44,342 nt of DNA, taken from Bacteroidia bacterium (GTDB lineage Bacteria > Bacteroidota > Bacteroidia > DATLTG01). The position numbers and the translations under genes are program-made. The notes beneath the pieces were generated by a model. The model had not been told where the DNA came from. It was given only the letters and a program-made list of their open reading frames with translations, and did not search any database. Numbering within the stretch: the first letter of the stretch is position 1; every line of letters begins with the position of its first letter. Shown here piece by piece: positions 33,353 to 40,611 of this stretch. The stretch covers positions 1 to 44,342 of the forward strand of contig JBDTAC010000042.1 in assembly GCA_039924845.1 (NCBI GenBank). The letters are read 5' to 3'.

Positions 33353-34549
33353 ATGAACTTAAATTATACCTTCTCCGACAAATCAAAAAAACTAACCTAT
33401 GTACTGATAGGCATTGGTGTATTGGCATTTGCGTTTGCATTGATAAGCAAAGAAGTTTCAGGAACCAGATTGTGGGCTAATTTATTGATAGACTCGTTTT
33501 TCTTTTTCGGTATTTCTTTAGGAGCTGTCTTTTTTATGTCGCTGCAATATGCGGCACAAGCTGGCTGGCCAGTTGTGGTGAAAAGAGTTTTTGAAGCAGT
33601 TGGTACTTATTTACCAGTTGGTGCTATTTTCATTTTAATTGTAATGGTTGGTAGCGCGATAGTTGGAATGTCAGGAGGACACCCGCTTTATTCTTGGATG
33701 GCAAAAGGCGTGATGGTTGGAGATAAAATTTTAAAGGGTAAATCAGCCTACTTAAACATTCCATTTTTCCTCATTCGCACAATTATTTATTTAGGAGTGT
33801 TTGTTTATCTCGCCGGTTTGCTCAGAAAAAATTCATTGGCAGCAGATTTAACAGATAATTATTTGCCGATTCATTACAAAAACGTAACAATAGCTGGTAT
33901 TTTTATTGTATTTTTTGGATTAGCAGAATCAATGGCATCTTGGGATTGGATTATGTCATTAGATTCGCATTGGCTCAGCACTTTGTTCGGCTGGTATGTG
34001 CTATCAGGAATTTGGGTAACGGCAATTATTGTAATTATTGCGATAACTGTTCATTTGAAAAGTAGAGGATATTTAGAAAATGTGAACGAAAGTCATTTGC
34101 AAAATTTAGCATTATGGATGTTCGCGATAAGCATTTTATGGAGTTACTTGTGGTTTGCTCAATTTATGTTGATTTGGTATGCAAATATTCCTGACGAGGT
34201 AGTCTATTTTAAAATTCGTATTGATCATTACACTGTTTTATTGTGGGTAGTATTTCTGATGAATTTACTTTTGCCCTTGATATTATTAATTTCGAGAGAT
34301 GCAAAGCGCAACACAAAATTGCTTATCACCATTGCTGCTATTGTTTTTTGCACGCATTGGTTAGATGTATTTATTATGGTAATGCCGAGTACAGTTGGCG
34401 AAATATGGCACATTGGATTTGCAGAAATAGGAATGTTCCTTGGATTTTTAGGATTGTTTATTTACGTAGTACTTAGTTCGCTTGCGAAGGTTCCGCTACA
34501 AGTAAAAAATCATCCTTATCTTGAAGAGAGTATTCATCATCATATATAA
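33353..34549 (+). CDS. actF: Alternative complex III subunit ActF, NrfD-like membrane protein
   Basis: A 398-aa integral membrane subunit paralogous in fold to ActC, with about ten helices (at about 14-32, 42-62, 80-105, 135-155 and so on to 360-380). The family pattern shows in SLGAVFFMSLQYAAQAGWPVV, SMASWDWIMSLDSHWLST and WHIGFAEIGMFLGFLG. It is expected to form the second membrane half of the complex and perhaps the proton path. The last of the six act genes, it is followed after 39 bp by coxB in the same direction, so the reductase and the oxidase are probably made from one transcript. Confidence 0.94.
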   Translation: MNLNYTFSDKSKKLTYVLIGIGVLAFAFALISKEVSGTRLWANLLIDSFFFFGISLGAVFFMSLQYAAQAGWPVVVKRVFEAVGTYLPVGAIFILIVMVGSAIVGMSGGHPLYSWMAKGVMVGDKILKGKSAYLNIPFFLIRTIIYLGVFVYLAGLLRKNSLAADLTDNYLPIHYKNVTIAGIFIVFFGLAESMASWDWIMSLDSHWLSTLFGWYVLSGIWVTAIIVIIAITVHLKSRGYLENVNESHLQNLALWMFAISILWSYLWFAQFMLIWYANIPDEVVYFKIRIDHYTVLLWVVFLMNLLLPLILLISRDAKRNTKLLITIAAIVFCTHWLDVFIMVMPSTVGEIWHIGFAEIGMFLGFLGLFIYVVLSSLAKVPLQVKNHPYLEESIHHHI

Positions 34550-34588
34550 ATTGAAAATTAGTCAGGTATAAATTTAAAAAGTATTGAT

Positions 34589-35620
34589 ATGATTAAGTTA
34601 TTAGTAGAAGTTGTTATTATTCTCACCATAATTGCCATTACACAATTGGTACGGGTTTTTGAATTAACTTCTGAATTGAAAGCAGATCGTTCGAACGATG
34701 TAACCGAGAAAGACAACAGAATGAATGCTCGTTTGATGTTGACTTTTTTGCCAATTTTTTTCATTTTCTGTTTGTATTGGTTTGTTAAATACAAAAAATA
34801 TTTTTTACCAGTATCTGCTTCGGAAAGTGGCGTTTTAACCGACGAATTGTTTAATTTTAACATGCTTATTATCACCATCGTTTTTGTTATAACACAATTT
34901 CTATTGTTCTGGTTTGCGTTTAAATATTATGCGCGCAAAGGCACAAAAGCATATTACTATCCACATAACAATAAATTAGAATTTGCGTGGACAGTTATTC
35001 CTGCGCTCGCTTTGTCGGTAATTATTATTTTTGGATTAAGAGTTTGGGATAAAATTATGACTCCTGCCGATGACGCACACTCTGTAGTAATTGAATTATA
35101 CGGACAACAATTTCAGTGGACAGCTCGCTATGCTGGAAAAGACAATGTGTTGGGTAGAACCAATTATCGTTTAACAGATGACGCAACAAATCCACTTGCG
35201 ATGGACTCGACAGATGAAAAAGGTTGGGACGATATTATTGTAAGACATGAATTTCATATCCCTGTGAATAGAGAAATTTCTTTTAAATTCCGCTCACGCG
35301 ATGTGATACACAGTGCTTATATGCCACATTTCAGAGCACAAATGAACGTTGTGCCAGGTATGGAAACGATGTTCCATTTTAAGCCAACAATTACAACGGA
35401 TCAAATGCGCAAAATCACTAATAATCCCGCTTTCGATTATATTTTGCTTTGCAATAAAGTTTGCGGAGCCAGTCATTACAATATGCAAATGAACATTGTA
35501 GTTGATACAGAAGCAGATTATGAAAAATGGTTGAGTCAGCAAAAACCTTTTTATGCCGCTAAATTGGCTGCTTTTGAGCAATCAAAATTAAATGCTTCAA
35601 CAAGCATCGCGAAAAAATAA
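34589..35620 (+). CDS. coxB: Cytochrome c oxidase subunit II (CuA subunit)
   Basis: A 343-aa CuA-bearing subunit that accepts electrons from cytochrome c or ActE. Hydrophobic helices lie near 4-22, 49-66, 92-112 and 136-150 (one or two more than in typical two-helix subunits). The CuA ligands are H241 (VIHSAYMPHF), C288, C292, H296 and M299 in CNKVCGASHYNM; the Glu usual between the two cysteines is Lys here. There is no C-terminal cytochrome c domain, so this is an aa3-type rather than caa3-type subunit. The last codons AAA AAA TAA are embedded in a motif copy. Confidence 0.95.
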   Translation: MIKLLVEVVIILTIIAITQLVRVFELTSELKADRSNDVTEKDNRMNARLMLTFLPIFFIFCLYWFVKYKKYFLPVSASESGVLTDELFNFNMLIITIVFVITQFLLFWFAFKYYARKGTKAYYYPHNNKLEFAWTVIPALALSVIIIFGLRVWDKIMTPADDAHSVVIELYGQQFQWTARYAGKDNVLGRTNYRLTDDATNPLAMDSTDEKGWDDIIVRHEFHIPVNREISFKFRSRDVIHSAYMPHFRAQMNVVPGMETMFHFKPTITTDQMRKITNNPAFDYILLCNKVCGASHYNMQMNIVVDTEADYEKWLSQQKPFYAAKLAAFEQSKLNASTSIAKK

Positions 35621-35625
35621 TTTTT
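35610..35625 (+). repeat. Motif copy carrying the coxB stop codon
   Basis: Codons GCG AAA AAA TAA and then TTTTTA; the stop codon is the centre of the motif. Confidence 0.75.
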
Positions 35626-35656
35626 AAAAAGAGAATAACACATTACACTAAAGAAT

Positions 35657-37459
35657 ATGTCAATGGAGAATCACGATCATCATTCAGTTGCTCATCACGA
35701 AGAGCATCATCACGAAGAATCTTTTTGGAGAAAATATGTTTTCAGTATGGATCATAAAACCATATCGAGACAGTTTTTAGTTACGGCAATTATCATGGCT
35801 GTTGTTGCGATGATGTTGTCCATCTTTTTTAGATTGCAATTGGCTTGGCCTGGGCATCCGTTTGGGATTTTACATTATTTTTTAGGCGACAGATGGGCAA
35901 AAGGTGGAGTGTTAGATCCGGATATGTATCTTGCATTGGTTACTATTCACGGAACAATAATGGTGTTTTTTGTATTGACGGGCGGATTGAGCGGAACATT
36001 TGCTAATTTATTAATTCCATATCAAATTGGTGCTAGAGATATGGCTTCTGGATTTTTAAATATGCTTTCCTATTGGTTTTTCTTAGTTTCCAGTATTGTG
36101 ATGCTTTCTTCGTTCTTTATTGTAACGGGTCCTGCTTCAGGCGGTTGGACAATTTATCCTCCGTTAAGTGCTTTGCCTCAGGCAATGCCAGGCTCAGGAC
36201 TTGGAATGACGCTTTGGTTAGTGAGTATAGCTCTTTTTATCGTTTCTTCTTTATTGGGCGGTTTAAATTACATTGTAACCATTCTTAACTTAAGAACAAA
36301 GGGAATGACAATGACACGTTTGCCACTTACAATATGGGCATTGTTTGTTACAGCTATCCTCGGAGTACTTTCTTTCCCAGTTCTATTTGCAGCGGTTCTA
36401 TTACTAATTTTTGATAGAAGTTTAGGTACTAGTTTTTATCTGTCCGATATATTTATTGGAGGTCAAGCCTTGGAACAAACAGGAGGAAGCCCGATTTTAT
36501 TTGAACACTTATTTTGGTTTTTAGGTCATCCCGAAGTATACATCGTTATCATGCCCGCATTTGGTCTTGCTTCCGAAATTATTTCTGTGAATGCGCGTAA
36601 ACCTATTTTTGGTTACAGAGCGATGATTGGATCCATGCTTTCCATCGGATTTTTATCCTTCTTAGTTTGGGGGCATCACATGTTCTTGACAGGAATGAAT
36701 CCGTTTTTAGGTTCTGTATTCGTTTTTACAACCCTTTTAATTGCAATTCCTTCTGCCGTAAAAGTATTCAATTGGTTAGCTACTTTATGGAAAGGAAATA
36801 TTCGTTTTACACCTGCAATGCTTTTTGCAATTGGAATGGTTTCTACTTTTATTTCTGGTGGATTAACAGGAATTATTTTGGCGGATTCAGCCTTGGATAT
36901 TAACATTCACGATACGTATTTTGTTATTGCGCATTTTCACATTGTAATGGGCGTTTCCGCGATACTCGCCATGTTTGGAGGTATTTACCATTGGTTCCCG
37001 AAAATGTTTTTACGTATGATGAATAAAAAATTAGGTTACGTACATTTTTGGTTCACGTTTATAGCTGCTTACGGAGTGTTTTATCCAATGCACTTTTTAG
37101 GAATGGCAGGCGTTCCAAGAAGATACTACGCGAATACCGCTTTCCCGATGTTTGATCATTTGATAAACATCAATATATTTATTACTTGTTGTGCTATTAT
37201 GGGAGCATTGGCGCAAGGCGTTTTCTTATTCAATTTCTTTTATAGCGCTTTCAGAGGTCCGAAAGCAACTCAAAATCCTTGGGATTCAAATACACTTGAG
37301 TGGACAACCCCGATGGCACATACACATGGAAATTGGCCTGGAGCATTGCCTGTTGTTCACCGTTGGCCTTATGATTACAGCAAACCTGGTAAAGAACATG
37401 ATTTTGTTCCTCAAACCGTTCCTTTGGAAGAAGGAGAAATAGATGGTGGAGGACACTAA
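35657..37459 (+). CDS. coxA: Cytochrome c oxidase subunit I (heme-copper oxidase catalytic subunit)
   Basis: A 600-aa twelve-helix proton-pumping subunit that reduces oxygen to water. Heme a/a3 and CuB ligands are visible: H98 (TIHGTIM), H291 and the crosslinked Y295 (GHPEVY), HH340-341 and H426/H428 (HDTYFVIAHFHIVMG). The E292 and D128 (ARDMASGFLN) residues of the D-channel place it in the A1 class. Residues 6-20 are strikingly His-rich (HDHHSVAHHEEHHHE) and might bind metal; the following residues enter the first helix. No subunit III or IV gene follows: the operon ends here with a strong terminator. Confidence 0.97.
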   Translation: MSMENHDHHSVAHHEEHHHEESFWRKYVFSMDHKTISRQFLVTAIIMAVVAMMLSIFFRLQLAWPGHPFGILHYFLGDRWAKGGVLDPDMYLALVTIHGTIMVFFVLTGGLSGTFANLLIPYQIGARDMASGFLNMLSYWFFLVSSIVMLSSFFIVTGPASGGWTIYPPLSALPQAMPGSGLGMTLWLVSIALFIVSSLLGGLNYIVTILNLRTKGMTMTRLPLTIWALFVTAILGVLSFPVLFAAVLLLIFDRSLGTSFYLSDIFIGGQALEQTGGSPILFEHLFWFLGHPEVYIVIMPAFGLASEIISVNARKPIFGYRAMIGSMLSIGFLSFLVWGHHMFLTGMNPFLGSVFVFTTLLIAIPSAVKVFNWLATLWKGNIRFTPAMLFAIGMVSTFISGGLTGIILADSALDINIHDTYFVIAHFHIVMGVSAILAMFGGIYHWFPKMFLRMMNKKLGYVHFWFTFIAAYGVFYPMHFLGMAGVPRRYYANTAFPMFDHLININIFITCCAIMGALAQGVFLFNFFYSAFRGPKATQNPWDSNTLEWTTPMAHTHGNWPGALPVVHRWPYDYSKPGKEHDFVPQTVPLEEGEIDGGGH

Positions 37460-37467
37460 CTAAAATT

Positions 37468-37497
37468 AAAAATCCCTGAAAATTTTCAGGGATTTTT
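37468..37497 (+). terminator. Terminator of the act-cox operon
   Basis: A perfect 30-bp palindrome, left half AATCCCTGAAAA (37471-37482) and right half TTTTCAGGGATT (37483-37494), extended by AAA and TTT, followed by T runs on the plus strand. It begins 8 bp after the coxA stop. Confidence 0.92.
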
Positions 37498-37502
37498 TTT
37501 GC

Positions 37503-37523
37503 TTTGAAAAATTATTTTTTTGA
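37503..37523. repeat. Motif copy downstream of the operon terminator
   Basis: TTTGAAAAATTATTTTTTTGAA; one of a pair with the copy at 37538-37557. Confidence 0.75.
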
Positions 37524-37537
37524 ACGTGTTTATTTCG

Positions 37538-37557
37538 ATTGAAAAATTATTTTTTGT
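37538..37557 (-). repeat. Motif copy carrying the stop codon of the NTF2-like gene
   Basis: Coding strand AAC AAA AAA TAA TTTTTC: the stop codon is inside the motif. Confidence 0.75.
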
Positions 37558-37909
37558 TTCCCGGAAACGATTCACCTAAACCAAAAAATACTTCCACCGA
37601 TTTTATTTTTCCGACGGCGATGGTAAAAATATCCACGTTGCGAACAACCGTATTATCTGTGGTAATTATCTCCACCAGCAAAATCAGGTCATTGCCGCTT
37701 TCCGTCATTTTAAGATGATTCACCTTTTTAATAAATGTACTGGTGCCCCAGCATCTCTTTTTAAATTCGTCAACCGAAATATGATCATCGTTGTTGGCGC
37801 TGGTAAATGTAAAATCATCTGCAAGTAGTTCCGCTACTGCGTTCCACTCGTGTTTTTCGAAGCCTGAATAATAAGCTTTAACTATTTCTTCTTTGGTCAG
37901 TTGATTCAT
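37547..37909 (-). CDS. SnoaL/NTF2-like small protein
   Basis: A 120-aa soluble protein with the NTF2-like cone-fold pattern: an N-terminal helix (EEIVKAYYSGFEKHEWNAVAELLADDF) and three to four beta strands (TFTSANN, LKMTESGNDLILLVEIITTDN, NVDIFTIAVGKIKSVEVFFG). This group includes small isomerases, hydrolases and ligand-binding proteins with a central pocket; no catalytic Asp/His pair typical of ketosteroid isomerase can be assigned. It is a minus-strand gene that ends in a motif copy carrying its stop codon. Confidence 0.75.
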   Translation of the reverse strand: MNQLTKEEIVKAYYSGFEKHEWNAVAELLADDFTFTSANNDDHISVDEFKKRCWGTSTFIKKVNHLKMTESGNDLILLVEIITTDNTVVRNVDIFTIAVGKIKSVEVFFGLGESFPGNKK

Positions 37910-37988
37910 TTTATTTTATTTTTATATGTTAAAGTTCGGTATTAAGCAAATTTCTAAAAAGGTAAAGTACGCCCAATTTCAATTTGTA

Positions 37989-38462
37989 CTAATTTTGAGG
38001 TAGATCAAATTTATACACAATTTTATATAGCTCTTGTAATGGGTATTCGCCTTCAAGTCCATAGTCAGTAATCGTAAATATTTTTTTAGTAGTATAAATT
38101 TTAGTTATAGATTTAGGTTGGTCAGATAAATTAACGGTATATTCCTTTTTCAATTTCACTATATCTTCTATCTTAAGCAATTTAAGAATCGACAACATTT
38201 CGTTTTTTGTCAATGAATATGTCGAACCTTTAATTGACGGATTGTAGTAAGACTTGACACAAATACTGGAGTCATGAATAAAGTCAAGTAAAACATGAAT
38301 TGAAGGATAACTGTCAGACTCAACACCAAATGCACTCAAATTCATTTCGATTTTTACGATTGAGTCTGTCTGATGACTTTGTTTAGGTATATTTGTCTGA
38401 TTGTTTGAACAGCCAAGAAGTCCAAAGAAAAAGATGGTCAACATGCTAACTTGTACTTTCAT
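37989..38462 (-). CDS. Putative lipoprotein, function unknown
   Basis: A 157-aa protein with an N-terminal hydrophobic segment and a lipobox LLGC (Cys18), followed by SNNQTNIPKQSHQTD, so it is probably exported and lipidated. The rest has beta strands and helices (ESDSYPSIHVLLDFIHDSSICVKSYY, MLSILKLLKIEDIVKLKKEY) without a recognised family. It is AT-rich and begins about 230 bp from the toxin-antitoxin operon on the opposite strand. Nothing links it to its neighbours. Confidence 0.6.
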   Translation of the reverse strand: MKVQVSMLTIFFFGLLGCSNNQTNIPKQSHQTDSIVKIEMNLSAFGVESDSYPSIHVLLDFIHDSSICVKSYYNPSIKGSTYSLTKNEMLSILKLLKIEDIVKLKKEYTVNLSDQPKSITKIYTTKKIFTITDYGLEGEYPLQELYKIVYKFDLPQN

Positions 38463-38521
38463 GTAATTTCTTTAATTATAACGTCCAAATCTACACAATC
38501 CTACAATAATCGAAAAACGTG

Positions 38522-38542
38522 TTTCGAAAAATTATTTTTTGA
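38522..38542. repeat. Motif copy with imperfect hairpin
   Basis: TTTCGAAAAATTATTTTTTGA, flanked by ACGTG- and -ACGTC, so it can form a weak stem. It lies close to the start of the direct repeat at 38551. Confidence 0.7.
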
Positions 38543-38550
38543 ACGTCTTT

Positions 38551-38600
38551 TAATCCCTAAATCCACAAAAAATATTTTTCGTAAGTGAAGATGAAATTTA
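38551..38600 (+). repeat. Direct repeat, left copy (DR1) flanking the toxin-antitoxin pair
   Basis: About 50 bp, partly identical to 39357-39405: TAAT..CC..AATCC.C, then A5-6-TAT-T5-6, then CGTAAGTG and AG.T..AATTTA. The core is a relative of the dispersed motif, but the outer parts (CGTAAGTG onward) are found only in these two copies in this window. Confidence 0.7.
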
Positions 38601-38665
38601 GTATTAAAACTCACTCGCCAAAGTAAAAATCTTTATTTGCAAGCTATTTTAATTTAAAAGATACG

Positions 38666-38673
38666 TATCTTTG
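38666..38673 (+). promoter_or_regulatory. Putative -7 box of the toxin-antitoxin operon
   Basis: TATCTTTG matches TAnnTTTG, 17 bp before the antitoxin start. TTTG at 38636-38639 is 26 bp upstream, longer than the usual spacing. Confidence 0.45.
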
Positions 38674-38690
38674 TAAAAATTACACGTATT

Positions 38691-38933
38691 ATGACAACTA
38701 AATTAACTTTGACTGTCGAAAAGTCAATTATAGAAAGAGCGAAATCTTACGCAAAAAATAGCGGCAGAAGTTTATCTGAACTTATTGAAAATTATCTTGA
38801 AACGATTACGCAAGATAGCGGAAACGAAAAGCTATCGCCTAAACTCAAAAAAATAGTAGGAGCCGTAAAACTTCCCAAAAATTTTGATGAAGAAAAAGAA
38901 TTACGTTCTTATCTTGAAAAAAAGCATTTATGA
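38691..38933 (+). CDS. Antitoxin, DUF6364/ribbon-helix-helix-like
   Basis: An 80-aa small protein with the opening TTKLTLTVEKSIIERAKSYAKNSGRSLSELIENYLE, which forms the beta strand and two helices of a ribbon-helix-helix DNA-binding fold (DUF6364-type antitoxins). The basic C-terminal tail (KLSPKLKKIVGAVKLPKNFDEE) would wrap and block the toxin. It overlaps the toxin gene by four bases (ATGA), a typical translational coupling of type II toxin-antitoxin operons. It probably represses its own promoter, for which a TAnnTTTG box lies just upstream. Confidence 0.85.
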   Translation: MTTKLTLTVEKSIIERAKSYAKNSGRSLSELIENYLETITQDSGNEKLSPKLKKIVGAVKLPKNFDEEKELRSYLEKKHL

Positions 38934-39343
38934 AAAAAGCATTTATAGACACCAATATTATTGTTGACTTAATCGCAAACAGAAAGCCTTTCAGCAAATA
39001 TGCTGTTGAAATTTTTAATAAGGCAGAAAATAAAAAGATTAAACTTTTCACTTCTTCGCACTCCATTGCAACGACACACTATTTGTTAAAAAAATATATG
39101 GATGAAAAAAGTTTACGCGAAGTGCTTTATAATTTGTTAGATTATTTGACTGTAATCCCTGTAAGCGTTGATATTTTAAAGAAAGGATTACGTTCAAAAC
39201 ACAAAGATTTTGAAGACGCAATTCAAATTTTATGTGCATCGTCCGAAGAGAAAATAGATTGTATTGTAACGCGCAATGTAAAAGACTTTAAGAATAGCGA
39301 AATACTTGTGTTGACTCCTGACGAGCTTTGTATTAGATTTTAA
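38930..39343 (+). CDS. PIN-domain toxin (VapC-like)
   Basis: A 137-aa PIN-domain ribonuclease. The N-terminal active-site Asp is D7 in KKAFIDTNIIVDL, and the other acidic residues expected are in KDFEDAIQ (about 93-100) and the terminal TRNVKDF segment. VapC toxins cut tRNA or rRNA when the antitoxin is lost; the target of this one is unknown. It overlaps the antitoxin gene by four bases. Both genes are AT-rich and lie between two ~50-bp direct repeats, which suggests the pair was gained as a unit or sits in a duplicated site. Confidence 0.87.
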   Translation: MKKAFIDTNIIVDLIANRKPFSKYAVEIFNKAENKKIKLFTSSHSIATTHYLLKKYMDEKSLREVLYNLLDYLTVIPVSVDILKKGLRSKHKDFEDAIQILCASSEEKIDCIVTRNVKDFKNSEILVLTPDELCIRF

Positions 39344-39356
39344 TTGTGAAGCTTTG

Positions 39357-39405
39357 TAATTCCAATCCGCCAAAAATATTTTTTCGTAAGTGGAGGTAGA
39401 ATTTA
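39357..39405 (+). repeat. Direct repeat, right copy (DR2)
   Basis: Matches 38551-38600: TAATTCCAATCCGCCAAAAA, then the TATTTTTT centre, CGTAAGTGGAGGT and AGAATTTA. It lies 14 bp after the toxin stop and directly ahead of the msrA promoter. Confidence 0.7.
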
Positions 39406-39409
39406 TCTT

Positions 39410-39417
39410 TAACTTTG
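39410..39417 (+). promoter_or_regulatory. Putative -7 box of msrA, almost at the start codon
   Basis: TAACTTTG is an exact TAnnTTTG but ends four bases before the ATG at 39422, as at rlmN. A message from it would be leaderless or nearly so. The signal peptide needs this ATG, so the start is unlikely to be further down. Confidence 0.4.
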
Positions 39418-39421
39418 TATT

Positions 39422-40090
39422 ATGAAAAAATCACTGAAAAATTTCCTAAAAAGTATTTTTTTATTTACCGTGCTTGCTTCTTGCGCGGAACCCAATCTAA
39501 AAAACAATATCGTTATGATACCGCACTCAGATAGCAGCATTACCGAGCCTCGCATAGATACCGTTACGTTTGGCGAAGGTTGTTTTTGGTGTACGGAAGC
39601 ATTATTTCAAGAGCTTCAAGGCGTTGTTTCCGTAACTTCCGGCTATTCTGGCGGAACGGTTGCGAATCCTTCGTACGAGCAGGTTTGTACAGGATTAACC
39701 GGTCATGCGGAAGTGTGCCAAATTGTGTTTGATACTACTAAAATTTCGTTTGTGCAATTGTTGCAAGCCTTCTGGAAAACACATGATCCTACGACCTTGA
39801 ACAGAGCCGGAAATGATGTAGGAACGCAATATCGCTCCGTTATTTTTTATCATAATTTACGTCAAAAAGAATTGGCGGAAGAATATAAAAAACAATTGAA
39901 TACTTCCGGAGCCTGGACAAATCCGGTGGTTACAGAAATTGTACCGTATAAAATATTCTACAAAGCGGAGAATTATCATCAAGATTATTACCGTTTAAAC
40001 GGACACGAACCGTATTGCCAATACGTGATTGCACCGAAAATGGAAAAATTTAAAAAAATATTTAAAGACGAATTAAAAAATAAAAAATAA
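39422..40090 (+). CDS. msrA: Peptide-methionine (S)-S-oxide reductase, lipoprotein form
   Basis: Repairs oxidised methionine by reducing the S-sulfoxide in proteins. The 222-aa protein has a lipoprotein signal (FTVLASC, lipidated Cys21), so it works outside the cytosol. The MsrA catalytic motif GEGCFWC has C54 as the nucleophile and C57. The typical core GYSGG, TGHAEVCQI and YRSVIFYH is complete, and a later Cys in HEPYCQYVIAPK may be a resolving residue. The downstream DinB-like gene begins two bases after the stop, so they are probably one transcript. Confidence 0.94.
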   Translation: MKKSLKNFLKSIFLFTVLASCAEPNLKNNIVMIPHSDSSITEPRIDTVTFGEGCFWCTEALFQELQGVVSVTSGYSGGTVANPSYEQVCTGLTGHAEVCQIVFDTTKISFVQLLQAFWKTHDPTTLNRAGNDVGTQYRSVIFYHNLRQKELAEEYKKQLNTSGAWTNPVVTEIVPYKIFYKAENYHQDYYRLNGHEPYCQYVIAPKMEKFKKIFKDELKNKK

Positions 40091-40091
40091 T

Positions 40092-40532
40092 ATGTTGCCA
40101 CAAAACTTAGCAAGCATCTACAAACGTGATTTAACAAAGCTGAAAGAAGAAATTCAGGCGTACCATTCGGAAAATGAAATGTGGAAAATTTCGGGAGAAA
40201 TAAAAAATTCGGGTGGAAATTTAACCTTACACCTCATCGGAAATCTAAATCATTTTATTGGTTTTGCACTTGGAAATACGGGCTATATTCGTGAACGCGA
40301 AAAAGAATTTTCCGAAAAAAATATTCCTGTAACCAAAATTCTTGTAGATATTGACAACACGATTTTAATGATTGAAAAAACTTTTTTTTCAATGACAGAA
40401 CATGATTTTCAGAAAAAATATCCTTTGTCAACACCTTTAAAAGAGCCTTCTGTGGAGGAATTTATGCTTCATTTGCACGTGCATTTGAATTATCATCTCG
40501 GACAAATAAATTACCATCGGAGATTAGTGTAA
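40092..40532 (+). CDS. DinB-like four-helix bundle protein (DUF1572-type)
   Basis: A 146-aa cytosolic helical protein with the DinB-superfamily metal-site pattern: H47 and H54 in NLTLHLIGNLNHF, and two His-rich positions at the C-terminus (LHLHVHLNYHLGQINYHRRLV). DinB-like proteins bind a metal through three His and include thiol-dependent transferases; no specific substrate is implied. It starts directly behind msrA, so both could be part of a thiol or oxidative-stress response, but this is inference from position only. Confidence 0.78.
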   Translation: MLPQNLASIYKRDLTKLKEEIQAYHSENEMWKISGEIKNSGGNLTLHLIGNLNHFIGFALGNTGYIREREKEFSEKNIPVTKILVDIDNTILMIEKTFFSMTEHDFQKKYPLSTPLKEPSVEEFMLHLHVHLNYHLGQINYHRRLV

Positions 40533-40611
40533 CATTAGATTACTCCGTCTAAAAAAACTTTTTTTGCGGGCTCAGGATTTCGTTTTATCTTCGTTCGTTC
40601 AAATAAAAAAC

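Noticed and set aside
40564-40611. TTG start for the glycosyltransferase
   Set aside because: Adds 16 unrelated residues; the GTG at 40612 yields the conserved start of the GT2 domain.
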